From Lucifuga dentata (Eukaryota; Chordata; Actinopteri; Ophidiiformes; Bythitidae): a stretch of 64,000 bases of DNA. The notes under the pieces are model-generated. The model was not told where the DNA came from and made no database searches. It saw only the letters and a program-made list of their open reading frames with translations. Positions 22,641-35,024 of this stretch are shown piece by piece (the stretch's first letter is position 1; each line of letters opens with the position of its first letter). The stretch spans positions 1 to 64,000 of the forward strand of contig VXCM01003628.1 in NCBI GenBank assembly GCA_014773175.1, given 5' to 3'. A program made the translations under genes and the position numbers.

Positions 22641-23483
22641 GGGGATCAATGAGGAAGAAAGGATATGTTTTTGGTGTTTGGGGTGTCAGAAGGAAGTTTG
22701 AATCATATCTCTCTCAGATGAAACAGCCCAGTCAGCAGTCTGCAGCATTTTGCCACTTTTTTTTTTTTTTTTTTTTTTTTTGAAAGAGTCTGATTTCTCT
22801 GCTTTCCATTCATTTTGCTGTTAAGTATCTGCGGTGATCAAACGGCTTTGCTTTTTTTAAAGGCAGCACAGCTTTGTAATTACACGGCTGTTTCTGCTCT
22901 TTGAAGCTCATGGTCCATTATGCTTCTTGTTATTCCCTCTGGGCATCATGGGAGGACTAAAAAACTTCAGCTGCAGATTTTTATGGCTTTTTTTTTTTTG
23001 CAAAGTGAAATGACAGTGAGCCGAGCGTGGAGGAGAGACATGCAGACAGTATGAGTTCAGGGATCAGTTAGGAGTAGAAATATTAATTCAAGTGCAAATG
23101 TAGACAATCCAGCAATTAAAAATGGTTTTATCCAGTTTGTGCTCAAGTTCCTTCAGGTTCCATCACTGTTAGTGGTTCTCCAAGTTATATCATAAATAAA
23201 TATGTGCTGTTTTTCCTTTGGCAGGCCAGTAAACTGATTTGATTGTTGAGTCATTTCATTCATACTCAAATTTTCCAAAGCTAAATTGTTCACTTTTTGG
23301 CCCCTTCAATCAACCATTAATTTAAATAATTATTATCACACTGGTTTGCCAATTTGTTTTAGAATATCAGTACTGTGTTGCGTTACATCATTAATGGATG
23401 GACATATCAACCATTGACAATAAAAAATTCTGCCAGCATCCCTTGGACAGATAATTTAGACGGAACTTTCATTTCTAAAATGT
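22641..23483. other. Intergenic; poly-T at 22759-22781
   Basis: 22790-23040 is moderately repeat-poor (ttaaaggcagcacagctttgtaattacac). No gene or RNA seen. Confidence 0.35.
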
Positions 23484-23957
23484 TTAAAGGGCCGTACCAG
23501 TGATTTTGCATGTTTAAGCCTAATAAATATGGCTCATACACGTTATGCTACCATTTTCCAAAACATAAAACCATATTTTAGTTTTTGTGTTTTTTGCCAA
23601 ATCCCCTAATCTTTCAAAATGAAATGTTCAGGTGATACACCTGAAAATTCAGTGTTTCACCTGCTAACACGTACTTCAGAATGTAGAAGGAATGGTCATT
23701 TTAAATTTCTAGCTAAAAGCCTTCTTCTCCTGGGACTATACTTTTTCTTTTGTGCAATTCTGCGTTGGACCAGTTAAATATAGACAACAAATTTCCAAAG
23801 CATGTTTCAAGTTTCTACATTGATTTTTTATCATGTAATGGAATGAACTGAAAGCAATGGCAGTCTGGAAGGTAGAAAAAACAATCCTAATATTCACCAT
23901 TCCAGCAGTATGTTTTTGGAAATTGGTTGTTGGTCAGGTAACGTGTATGCATGTTTA

Positions 23958-23996
<39 letters not shown>

Positions 23997-24035
23997 ATGC
24001 CTCAAACATGCAGAGTCACCAGTATGGTCCTTTAA
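23484..24035 (-). mobile_element. TTAA MITE, subfamily B, copy 8
   Basis: Left TTAAAGGGCCGTACCAGTG, right CACCAGTATGGTCCTTTAA. A (TATC)n tract at 23960-23997 has expanded within the right terminal repeat, where other copies have only tgtatatatt. Confidence 0.9.
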
Positions 24036-24704
24036 TCACTGTATTGGTGGACTGATTGTTATTCAATATTTGAAACTTAAAAAAAACCAACTCAATGCAT
24101 ATAAATACAGTAAGATACAGACTGAGATGCCATTTACCATGCAGCTTCTAATGCTGCCCTCTCCACAGGATTGACTTTTGATATCCCATAATTCCATTGG
24201 GTAAAGCTGGTGCTGTCATTTGATGATATGACCCCATGAGGGCTAGTGACCTTTTCTAAATGGATAGTTTTATGCTGATATGAAGCTCTGAATAAAAAAA
24301 AAGAATGAGGTAAAGATTTAAAAGAATAAGGTAAAGATTCTCCAGGATAAAAAAAAAAAAAAAAAAAACNAAAAAAAAAAAAAAAAAAACCATTCAGCTT
24401 ACAGCAAATTTCAGAGAGAGCTGCAAAATTTAGCATGTTTGCATATTTCATTATCCTAACCACACAGTTCTTAGCTTTGCCTCTTTTCTGTTACATTACA
24501 AGCTCCATAAAAATAAAAATGGACAAATGCAATTTGACTTTTCATCTAAAAAAAGTTGTTATACGTGACAGTGAAACTGTAGTCACTCATTCTATGGGAA
24601 ATATGAAGATCCAGAGCAAATTTCATGGCAATCTGGACAGTAGTTGTTAATTTATTTTGCTCTTGCCCCCCCCCCCCAAAAANNNNNNNNNCTTTTTTTT
24701 TTTG
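24036..24704. other. Intergenic; poly-A with N at 24370 and a 9-N gap at 24683-24691
   Basis: No gene. A/N/A run at 24350-24389 and a C-run/gap/T-run at 24667-24702. Confidence 0.5.
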
Positions 24705-25287
24705 AATTGGGATGAAATGCTGATGGGAGGTGGGGGAGGAGGCCTTCTAAGGCTCGCTGGGCAGGCTTATGAATTATTTAAGAGCCCTGTTATGGGAGCA
24801 GACAATAACATCTCTCTTCTCGTCTCTGGGGATCGGCGTTATGATGGCCGAACCCTCCGTCATTACTCTGCCTTGTTGTTGTGGAAAAACCACTTAACTG
24901 TAATATTGTGGTTTCGCCTTTTTCCCCTCAGTCAAAAAGAGAGTTGACATGGTCAGTGATATGACAGTTATTAGGCCTGCGGAACATTTTAAAAACCCCA
25001 TTCATGATTTTGAAATACATGTAAAAGCAGCTTTTTTGTGCTTATATGCGGTGTTTGTGTGACCGAGCTCTGTTATTATTGCTTTAAAGCGGCTGTATAA
25101 AGTGCAGCATGAGGGATTTTCTCTGCTAGAGGAGACTGAACATGTTAAAAATATTCAAGCTTTTGTTGGGAATACTGCCACCCCCACACCCCAACACCTG
25201 GCTCTATTCCCAGACTGTGTCCCAGCTGTGATGCATTTCTATCATCCAGGAATGGTGCTGCTACAAAGTCTCCGGAAAAACTCCTCC
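24705..25287. promoter_or_regulatory. Repeat-poor island: candidate conserved non-coding element
   Basis: GC-balanced sequence with no recognised repeat: ggcaggcttatgaattatttaag, ggagcagacaataacatctc and tcggcgttatgatggccg. Texture contrasts with flanking debris. Role inferred only from texture and position. Confidence 0.3.
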
Positions 25288-25365
25288 AATTAAGCCTGGT
25301 TTATACTGACGTTAACTATGTGTGCGCTTGTACGTGCGTGTGAGCAGAACTGTTTGCATAGTCGC
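25288..25365. mobile_element. End fragment of the TTAAGCCTGGTTTATAC MITE family
   Basis: attaagcctggtttatactgacg matches the left end of the full element at 58026-58711. The remainder is missing. Confidence 0.6.
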
Positions 25366-26320
25366 ATCTAAGGGTGTCATGATACACTGGTATTGACAAT
25401 AACTGTGATATTTAAAGAATGAAATATTGATATGATGTTAATAATATACATATAATAATATTGTGTAAATAATCCAGTGCCTCTTAAATCATTTCTGTTT
25501 CTTTCCATTTTAGTTTTATGGTTGGAGTTAGAATGTGTTGATTAATCTCAAAGCTGGGATGTTTAAAAGAAAAAGTATATAAATATATTGAATCTCATTC
25601 ATTTATACCACAGACCGGAAAGAACAGGAAGTATGCGGTTCAGTTACGGCTGTGACCTGAATCACCAATTCATGGACTAAAAATCGAATCTTTGAATCGA
25701 TGATTTGGTGAACCGGCCAAACCTAGTTGACAATTCCAATAAAGTTTCATTGAAAAAGTGGAAATGGCTGTGCTAGTAATTAATAATGTACAGGGTGGTA
25801 ATACATCCTCAAACTAAATGTAAACCCAAGAAGAAGAGGAAATCAAAGGGGAAGGAAGAAAGTGCTATGTGGATAACAAAAAGAAAGGCAGAGTCCATTA
25901 TGCTCGGTTAATCTGCTCTCATGTTTTGCGTCCTGCTTTCATCACGTTTGTTGTTACTGCTAAAATCACGCAGGTGCAGTCAGGTAACTTTTAGCACAAA
26001 TTGCAAAATTTCCAAGCGTCCTACAGCCTAATCGTTCCTCGATCCAAAGGTAAAACTTGCATTCGATTCCTCAGCACATCTAACAGCTGCGAGTCGGGTG
26101 GAAATTCGGTCAGACTCTAAAATGAGTCAGGTCCAACCAAATCTAGGTAAAAACAGGCTGAGAAAAACGTACCTGTCCAGTAGGCCTTATTTAGCTTTGG
26201 GCTAACCTGTAGGCTAAGTTACAGTACATAACTTATATCTTGTAATAAAGGAAATTAAAAAAATATGGTTTTTGAGTTTGGGAAAGTTTAAAGATGGTGG
26301 CTATGCTATTTACAGACTTT
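25366..26320. other. Unclassified, possibly old DNA-transposon debris
   Basis: Includes aagggtgtcatgatacactgg near 25370 and aatcgaatctttgaatcgatgatttgg near 25680, both reminiscent of hAT-type element ends, but no paired ends could be defined. No gene. Confidence 0.3.
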
Positions 26321-26321
26321 T

Positions 26322-26358
26322 GTTTTTTTTTTTTTTTTTTNTTTTTTTTTTTTTTTTT
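26322..26358. repeat. Poly-T tract with N at 26341
   Basis: Two T homopolymers joined by an N. Confidence 0.9.
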
Positions 26359-26750
26359 CTTTTGGCATTAAAATCCACTCTGTCTTACTGTCCCTTTTGA
26401 CAACTACAGTACTGATCAAGAAGACACAGGAAGGAGGTTGTAAAATAACTGCCAAAAAGATTATTTTAACAGCCATTTTTCTCTATTGCATTTTGCAAAA
26501 AATGGAAAAAATGATTCCCACAAAATTGTTTTGGCTCACTGGCAGAGTATTGCAGCCTGAGGATTTGTCAGGACAATAGACAAGATGTTTAATGGTTTTT
26601 CTCCTTTTCTTTTCTCTGAAGTCAAAGTGTCTAAGTTAGACTGTGGAGTAGCATCTTATTGAAAGTAATGGGGACACACACTCATGCATAATGCTGCAGT
26701 AATTTTACTCTCTAGATGCTCAATCAATCCAGGTTCCCTGATTGCATATG

Positions 26751-26780
26751 TATATCTATCTATCTATCTATCTATCTATC

Positions 26781-26818
<38 letters not shown>

Positions 26819-26839
26819 NTATCTATCTATCTATCTATC

Positions 26840-26885
<46 letters not shown>

Positions 26886-26886
26886 T
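26751..26886. repeat. (TATC)n(TAGA)n palindromic microsatellite with N at 26819
   Basis: TATC repeats switch to their complement TAGA, and the switch occurs again after the N. The two blocks are probably the same locus assembled twice. Confidence 0.9.
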
Positions 26887-28774
26887 ACTGTATATCATAT
26901 CTCCCTACTCTAATCACCTGATTAGCTACATCAGGTGCTCTTACCTGGTCAATAAGTGGTGCCTCCAGCACTTAAACACATGAAAAGTCATGTCACGTCT
27001 TGGCTGAAGCTGAACCTAAAACAACGGAGAAAAATGAGAACGAGGTGAACTCGCATTCTCTTTATTTCACATCTGCAGCTGAAATATATATATTATTTTG
27101 AGCCTTTTTGAGGATTTTAATCAATTTTATGCAATTCATATTTCTTTTTTTCTGAATTTTATAGTTTATTTTGGTGCAGATCACTAAATGATGAAATTAA
27201 GAAAAATGATTTTTGGGGCCACATTCATAGGATTAAGCAATTACGACTAAGGTCAACACTAGAACAATCTTCAGTTCCTAGAGAAACCACAGCTGAAGAG
27301 GTCAGAGGTCACAGCATGGTGGTGATCACTCACTTTTCAGGAAAAGTCTCGTATTGCTGCATGACATTAAACGTCTGAGTTTTGCTGTCCTTTTTGGATG
27401 CTAACATGAACAAAATGGATGTCTTCCTCTCTGAGTTTTTTTTTTTTTTTCCTGGATGTGAACAGAGTTTCCTGTTAAATGATTGTCTGTGACACAGATT
27501 AGAGAGAGAGTCCGTCTGTCTGAGCAGTTGTGGAGGTTTCGGAAGCCAAACATCTGGTGGTGATTTGCAGAACACGCTGCAGACAATCTGACAGCTTGTT
27601 CGGTAAAACAAAAAAAGGAGAGAAAAAAACAACTCTCTCGCCTTTTAGAAAACGGGATGTAATATTTGTGCTGTAGGTGATATAGTATCTACTCCTTGTT
27701 TTTTTTAGCAATTTATATTCTGCTGTAATTTATATCCCGTTTTCTGTCAACCTTGTGCTGCTGTAACACGTGAATTTCCCCCAATAAAGTGTTATCTTAT
27801 TTTACGCCCTATGAAGTACTTTCAGGAAGAGATTTAAAAGAGATGTTGAGATGTTTCTGGGGGGGGGATGATGTGTCTCTCGTGACATATTTCTGTGTAA
27901 TCTCCCCCTGAAAAGGTTTCTGTTCAGGGTGAAAGTGAGCAGGGAGGAGAGCTTTTTCCAACAACTGAAGCTCCAGAGTCGACTATCAATATTCTGGAAA
28001 TACTCAAGTCCCAGAAGCTTGAGCTGCAGCCTGGAGTTATGTGACCCAGAAAACCTGATTTAGTCTTTGAGGCTGTTGTAGCTGCAAAGGTTACATAGGC
28101 TACATTCAAACACAAACAAGGAACTGTGCTCGTCAATATGCAACAGTTCAAACTTGAAATTCAAACTTGAAACCACGACCCCAGCACACGGAAGGCTCAA
28201 AAACTTTGACTAACATGAACGCGTTTCAGCTGTCAAGCCATCCTCAGCATGGGTTTCTCTGATCTGAAAACAGGTATGAATGAACGTGACCATTAGCAAA
28301 ATAAATAAATAAGTAAATAAATAAATAAAAATTGTATTGGTCAATTAATACTCATCACTTCGGCAGCTGACTGTTACGTCTCAGCTCTTTTTTGTTTTGT
28401 CATTTTTCATCAACGATAATATGCAGAGATTTCATCCGACTTTTATGCTTTTTGAACTCCGTTTTCATCTCTTCTTTTTTTCATCAACGATATTGTGAAG
28501 AAATTTAGTAACAATTTTCATTTTGGTTCTTTTGATTCTCATCTCGTCAGCATCTTATCAAAGGTCATTGATGAATATATCTTGGCAGTTTTCGTTAATG
28601 AAATTAACACCAATGTCTCGGGGATCTAATACAGAATATAATGACATTTATTCCTTTGAATAACTTTTTCAAACATTATGGCACTTCTTAGAGGCAATAA
28701 CAATAAAACCTACAGTAAGTCTATTGGGCAGCAGCGATTCAGTCCTCCACTATTATTTATTTGTTATTTCTGCC
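26887..28774. other. Intergenic, no gene recognised
   Basis: Contains a second perfect DR1 (AGGTCAGAGGTCA) at 27299-27311 and (AAAT)n at 28303-28328. Minus-strand frames at 27330-27711 are not protein-like. Confidence 0.4.
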
Positions 28775-29095
28775 AAAAAAATGCACCCCATCCTTTCTCA
28801 GATGTGAGGGTTATATTCACCAAACTCAGCCTGTCTCACAAAAATAACCCAAATATGAGTTTTTAACCCTAACCCTAACCCTTCAGAACATTATTGACAC
28901 TGAGGATGCAAATCACAGCAGAAGAGCACTTGTCGAAAAATGCATTCTCTCCTTTCTCAGGCCTGAGGAGGCTCACATGCACCAGACTCACCCTGTCACA
29001 TCTAAATAGCCCCAAATGTGAGCTCTTAACTTGATTTCATTCCATCATCTTCAGAAAATTTACAGTGGGAATGCAAATCTCGGCAGACGTGGGGA
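28775..29095 (+). repeat. Diverged tandem duplication, about 160-bp period, with telomere-like insert
   Basis: Unit 1 (from about 28778) and unit 2 (from about 28938) share aaaaatgca, tcctttctcag, caccaaactcagcctgtc / caccagactcaccctgtc, aatatgag / aatgtgag, and ttcagaa...gatgcaaatc...gcag. Unit 1 also carries three CCCTAA units at 28863-28881. Neither unit matches a repeat family I recognise. Confidence 0.6.
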
Positions 29096-30660
29096 TGCAA
29101 TTTTTGGCAGGGATACAGATTTCAGCACAACACTGGACTTTCTGGTGTGTGCCACAGCCTGCCATAATTTTGTTCTGCACGTCCTCGTGAACTTGCTTTG
29201 TTTGCAATGCCCGTGGAGTGGAGCATATGCTGCCACGCCTGGAGCGTATCCTGCTGTGCAGCCTACTTTTTACCGGCACAGCTCAGTTTGAGAACCGCTC
29301 ATCCAAACAACTTCACACACGACACTGCACGTCTTTGGGTTCTGAGCAGTGAACCTGCTAAATATCAACTTCATAAAGTGCTGGGTTCTAGAGATGTTGG
29401 TGCCACAGACAGAGATTTCTGCTTTTATAGTTAGATTAATTAACTTTGCGCTGCAGTGTGACTGTGCTGTAGCCAACCTTTGACATGTTAATGAGTGTGG
29501 CTGTGCCAGGGTGCTGGATTTAAAAGTGTGTGTGTGTGTGTGTCAAGCTGTGGGTTTTGACCCTCTGTATTTGTTTGGTAGCGCAGTGTGGCTGAAATGT
29601 AACGTGACCTTTGTGGTACAGCAGATGTGTTGTTTTAAAGTTTCTAACAATCTAAAATCCTGTTTGTGAACATCTGACTGAAATAATCTAACGTGTCATT
29701 TTTCTGTAATTCATGACTGTGGAGAAACTTTTGCTGTATGAACTCTAATACCTCATTCTCTGAGTCTGTACCACAGCTTGGAGTTTTCTCCGGAGCCCCT
29801 TTCAAGTATGCATCACATCCTGTTAATTTACTGGCAATTTAACATCTCAGGTTTGAAAAGAACCCCGAGTCACTTTTCTGTAAAAGTGACGCTGGTAATT
29901 TGACTATCGGACCAAGTTCTTCTGAAACAGAAAAAAATTGAACATCTTTTCCTGAAGTGTATTCATAAATGTTTTGGAAAGAAGTACATAAATTTTCTGT
30001 CATTTTACAGTAATTGTGTCGTGTAGCTGTTGCATTGATTAGTCTTTTGTTCCTTTTGTTTTTTTTTTCCCTCTATTTTTCCCTAAGTCTAACCCAGGAT
30101 TCATCTCTGGCTCTCTCCATAGATGCCCTTAATGTTAGCAATCTAGGAAATTAAACTGCTGTCATTCATTCTCAGAACTCTAGTAACATGCTTCAAAATA
30201 ATACATTTTATTAAACTTGTAAATGAGAGGGGACATGAGGAGAGACGTGGGACCTGACCTGTACCAGAGTCCACTCTGAATTGGATCGCTGTGGGTTTAG
30301 CCAGCGATAGCCCACAGATTATGACTTTTTTCTCATTGTTTTCCTCTGTGTGTGTTTGCTAAGACATCAGTATAAATCTCAGAGCCTACAGTGGGCCACA
30401 GTGGGTCATTTCCAGGCCAAACACAACAGATCTGAGACCAGATGATGGTGGTGCATAGACTAACAGGCAACACAGGCTCTGAACAGCTTAAGCAACTCTG
30501 AATTTTAAAGGTTATTCACCACTGTGAATGAAAAAATCTGCAAAGTTTCATCAGAATCTAACATCAGGCTGTAAAATATTACATTTTAATGGATGTGTGG
30601 TCAGGTTTTTCTGTTATTATGAATTCAGTCACTCATACATGCATCCAACACGAGTCGAGT
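29096..30660. other. Intergenic, no gene recognised
   Basis: Long stretch without repeats I know, apart from a short (GT)n near 29527-29543. Overlapping frames at 29031-29476 are mutual shadows with no conserved motif. Confidence 0.4.
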
Positions 30661-30669
30661 CAACTCAAT

Positions 30670-30671
<2 letters not shown>

Positions 30672-30703
<32 letters not shown>
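30672..30703. repeat. (GT)n microsatellite
   Basis: About 16 GT units. Confidence 0.95.
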
Positions 30704-30704
<1 letters not shown>

Positions 30705-30812
30705 ATACGCGCGTGCGTGAGTGTGGTTATTATGTCAAATCTCCAGGTAACACTGCAGTCACGTCCAGTTTCTGGAATATTTGCAAGAAATTGCAGTATC
30801 CGTATCAAAGAC

Positions 30813-31538
30813 TTAAAGCACCATACCACCCATTTTTCATGTTTGAGCCTAATATATTCAATTTTCATACATGTTACGTTACTGACAATCATTTCCCAAA
30901 GGATAAAACTGTATTTCAGCTTCCTGATATTCTGCAAAGCCCTGCGATAGACTGGTGATCTGTCCAGGGTGTACCCCGCCTCTTGCCTGATGACTGCTGG
31001 GATAGGATCCANCCCCCCCATGACCCTTAACAGGACAAATGGGTATGGAAAATTGATGGATATTCTGCAAAATCTTTTAGTTTTTCAAAATCAAATATTC
31101 AAGTGATACACCCACCTTAAAAATCCACGTTTTGCATGCTAATAGTTATGCAGTCTTATGAAGTCACGGTCATTTAAATTTTTCCATAAACACAGGTCTT
31201 CTTTTGGGACTATATTCCCTGGTGGAGATATACATTCACTCCACACTTTTTATTGCACCTTAAATGCTAAAATTACGTAACTTTGAAAAAAAAAGCTGAA
31301 TACATGTCTTGTTGGTGATGATGGATTACCTATCCCAAGAATGTTTCAAGTCTCAACAAGTTGATTTTAATAGCGTACCAGAATGAACTGAAACCAGTGG
31401 CGGTCTGGAAGGTAGGAAAAACATTTTTAATTCACTATTCCACTAGTATGCTATGGGAAATGATTGTCAGTAACCTTACATGTATGAAAATTCAGTATAT
31501 TAGCTCAAACCTGCAAAATGGATGGTATGGTCCTTTAA
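30813..31538 (-). mobile_element. TTAA MITE, subfamily A, copy 9, with SINE-like insert
   Basis: Left TTAAAGCACCATACCACCC, right GGATGGTATGGTCCTTTAA. A 120-bp insert at 30939-31058 interrupts the left half. Confidence 0.92.
30939..31058 (+). mobile_element. GATG-tailed SINE-like repeat, copy 2, inside MITE
   Basis: Flanked by a perfect 13-bp target duplication GATATTCTGCAAA (30926-30938 and 31059-31071), which belongs to the MITE. Contains gcgatagactggtgatctg, ggtgtaccccgcctc and cttaacaggacaaatgggta, and ends in aattgatg. An N at 31012 lies in a C run. The duplication length supports retroposition. Confidence 0.85.
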
Positions 31539-32727
31539 TGTGCAATAACTGAAACTCATCTGAAATCATTCATAAATCACCAGTTATTGTTTTCTTGTGT
31601 TTACCAAAAGTCACTTTACACAAGTGTTAGCTGAATTTACAAACAAGCACACAAGTCGTACTTGGGACATTATCATGAAATATATTCATACAGTGTATTC
31701 ATAATCATGCTCACCAGTTATATCTGTCTAAAATTATTTTTGTAGAACGTTTATATTTAATGTCTGTTTATTTTCATTGATTAGTTGGGTGAAGAAGATG
31801 CAAGTCTTTTTGTACTTCCCAGACAAATGGTCCCCAGAGGAAGACATGATGTTTTGGTGACCTCTGACTCTTCCTGTAGTGCAAAACCAGGTCAAAATTT
31901 CCACCTGTACATAAAGCACATTATGAAATTTTCTGAGCATATTCAAACTACCCAGAGAATTACCCATTTTGATTTTAATGGCTGGTATTACCTTTCCTCA
32001 AGACAAATTAAATTTTAGCCCCACTGTTGGTAAGTCAGATCATTGTGTTTGTCATGTTGGCATCCTGATTTCTTGCATAGTCAATATTTTGTCGTTGTCT
32101 CTCATGACCTCTATTAGCATACCTGTTGTTGTAGAGACTGTTATTCCTCACTGGTCCACCAGGTGTCACTAGTGAGCTTTCCCATGCCTGACATCCTTAC
32201 CTAACTCCCACACCTGTTCCTTATTTCTCCTCATCAGATCTCCAGTATACAGGCTGCATGTAGCTGGAAAGTTGTAACTGTGAATTACATCATTTACCTC
32301 CACAGACAACATGGATGCCTGCGTGAAAACGTTTGTTTTATTTACTCTGTCGGACCAACAGAAGCTACGTTTTAAAATTTATGAGCTATTTTCCTTTTTT
32401 AAAACAGCTATTGCATTCAAAGTGTTATTCTGATTTATGAATAAAATTACTCTGCTTTTACCGCTAGCTACATTTGGCAGGCTGCCAAATATTGGTGTTG
32501 AATCAATCAGATAGGTAGTCGATGTGGAAAAATAAGGTATTTGTATCCCTCTGGATCCAAAAAAAGAAAGGTCAAAAAAGCCAAAGAGGAAAAACTGGCC
32601 CAGAATACGTAAGAAATCATCATTAATTTAACCCCTTTTCCTTAAAAAGGTCATTTGTTTTTGGTGTTGCTGTTCGCTTAAAATGGAAAAACGTTTTGTC
32701 AGTAGCTAAGTAGCTACTTTAGCGCAA
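31539..32727. other. Intergenic, no gene recognised
   Basis: Frames at 31734-32172 on both strands overlap and show no family motif. No recognised repeats. Confidence 0.35.
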
Positions 32728-33297
32728 AGCCGCCACAGTGACAAAAAAGAAATGCCCACTTTATCCTTACAAGGAGAAAATTAAATCATCATAACAAGAT
32801 TTTGTTTCTCATTTTAACATGAAAGTATGTGATAATGAGAAATGTTGCTCTCTATAAGGCCGTACAGTTATCTAGTTATAAGAAGATACAAAATTAACTC
32901 ATTTTAATGAGATACATTCATCATAATAACCAGATGGCATGATGTTGTTAAAACGAGAAATGTTTCTCCTTACATTATAACATGATAATTAGTTCTGTAG
33001 AGAAAAAGGAAGGAGGCACTTTGGCCCAGCAGCATTAGCATGGCTCATCTCCTTATAACATGGACATTAGCAAAAACCTTCATCATGTTATAATGAGAAA
33101 CGTTTGTCGTTTTAACCAGATAATTTTGTATCTCCTTAAAACGAGATAGCTTTGTATCTTGTTATAACAGGAAATGTTTCTTGTTATAACGAGATTCTTT
33201 CACGTTATAAAGGAGAAACCATCTTGTTATAACTAGATAATTTTCTCTTTATAACGAGAAAGTGGGCAATTTATGTTGTTGCTGTCACAGTGGGAGC
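32728..33297. mobile_element. Foldback-type element built from TTATAAC(A/G)AGA units
   Basis: The outer ends pair: CCACAGTGACA...aaatgcccactt at the left and its complement (aagtgggcaattt...tgtcacagtgg) at the right. The inside consists of many diverged short palindromic units such as tcttgttataacgagat and tctccttataacatg, on both strands. No reading frame. Confidence 0.65.
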
Positions 33298-34339
33298 TCT
33301 GCACTTCTGTAACTACTACTAGGTGAGCTTCTGCTAACATTTTGTGACCTAATTTGCGTAGTCTACCTTGTTTAACAATAATTAAACTAAAATTCAAGCT
33401 TTATTGATAATTAAGTATGCCTTGTCATTCATTCTCATTCAAGTATATTGAAATATGCCCCAGGGTGTCATGGCCATAGTCATGGATTGTCTTGGTTTAA
33501 ATGGGGGGGCCCCAGTGTAAGATGTTGCACGGGGCCCCAAGATGTTCAGAAATGGCCCTGTCAATACTGAACTCGTGGTTGAGGAATGATAGGGTAGGAA
33601 AGAATAGGAAGGCTTGACTTTCCGAGTAGAAATACTTAGTTGAGGGAGTGTTTTCTTGAGGCTTTTTTCCAGTTGGAAGGCGTAAATTCTGAGAGTTCAA
33701 AGTTTAACTCCAGTGCATCCTTATACCTGCCAGTTTCCCTTCATTCTCCACCAGATCATCTTATCCAGTTATTAGCCACTTGAACTCTTGCCTGCTTTGT
33801 ATTTACTTGTGTTTTCATCTGTTGTCTCAGACTTGCTTTTGCGACTCATATACAATTTCAGCTTTTCAGCTTTGGTGCCTGCTGTCTTTATTGTCTTTAT
33901 GAGAATTCAACACAAACATAAGTTCAAACTTAAGTTTTGATGCACGGCCAGTCATATCTACAAAGTACTCTGTGTGTTGTTCGTGAGCTAAATAAATGTC
34001 AAATTCCATTTTTTTATTCTGGCAGGAGAGTTTGTAAAGTAATAAAATCACAAAACCCTGCAGCACATTTTTCTTTCATGACACAGACTCTCAGTGAGCA
34101 TATGAAAAAGACAATCAATGAGTCACAATCTGAATTTCAGAAAGTCCCGAATCATTCAAACCAGAGGTATAAACACATTATACACACCCTATATTCACTT
34201 TTCTTAAAACATTAGGTGTGTTAAAATATGACTTATACCCTTATACTCTTAATATTCTCACTTAAATTCATAAAAACATCAGTTCACACCAGTGAAAACA
34301 CTCCACATGCTGCACCAAAGCACAACTTTTAGTACAGTA
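33298..34339. other. Intergenic, no gene recognised
   Basis: No repeats or coding signature recognised. Overlapping opposed frames at 33866-34215 are shadows of each other. Confidence 0.35.
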
Positions 34340-34692
34340 TTAAAGGAGCATACCAGCGATTGTGCAATCCACAGGCACACATTAAATTACTGACAACCAT
34401 TTCTCAAAATATTAGGGGTACATTTCAGAATTGTTTTTCCTACCTTCCAGACTGTCATTGTTTTCAATTCATTCCAGTTTGCTGTAAAAATCAACCTGTA
34501 GAGACTTGAAACGCATTTTAGATACGTAATTCATCACGAAAAACATGACATATATTAAGTTTTTTGTCGAAGTAACTTTACTTAACCGATCAAAGAGCCG
34601 CATGGAAGATAGTGTATTTCTCCGCCAGGAAATATAGTCCCAGGAGAAGATGGCTTTTAGCAGGCAATTAAAACAGCAGTGCACAATCATGC
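34340..34692 (+). mobile_element. TTAA MITE, subfamily B, truncated copy 10
   Basis: Left end ttaaaggagcataccagcg, then ctaccttccagactgtc and ctccgccaggaaatatagtcc. Stops at aacagcagtgcacaatcatgc without the right terminal repeat. Confidence 0.85.
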
Positions 34693-34754
34693 AGCCAAGT
34701 TGACACTTCTTGCAGCAAAACTATGTGGCAATCTATAGTCTTCCTCAAGCAAGT

Positions 34755-34795
34755 CACCACCCTCCTTCTCCTCCTCCTCCTCCTCCTCCTCCTCA
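34755..34795. repeat. (CTC)n microsatellite
   Basis: About 11 CTC units. Confidence 0.9.
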
Positions 34796-35024
34796 TGTAT
34801 TCCAACCACTACATGAGCAAAGTTTGCCATGATGCTCCAACCGATCAGATCCAAACTTTCCACTTAAATAAACTGACTAATCAACTGGGCAGGAATATCT
34901 ATCAAATTTGTTGATTACTTCACATATGGGGTATGTGCATGTTAAAACATATTAGAAAATAAAATAAAAATTCAGGTCCCAAAAGAGTTCTGGAGGTGTG
35001 AAGATATCTTATACACACATACAG

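Noticed and set aside
26751..26886. CRISPR-like regular array
   Set aside because: It is a 4-base microsatellite with no spacers.
28863..28881. Telomere array
   Set aside because: Only three CCCTAA units; too short for a telomere or a proven fusion point.
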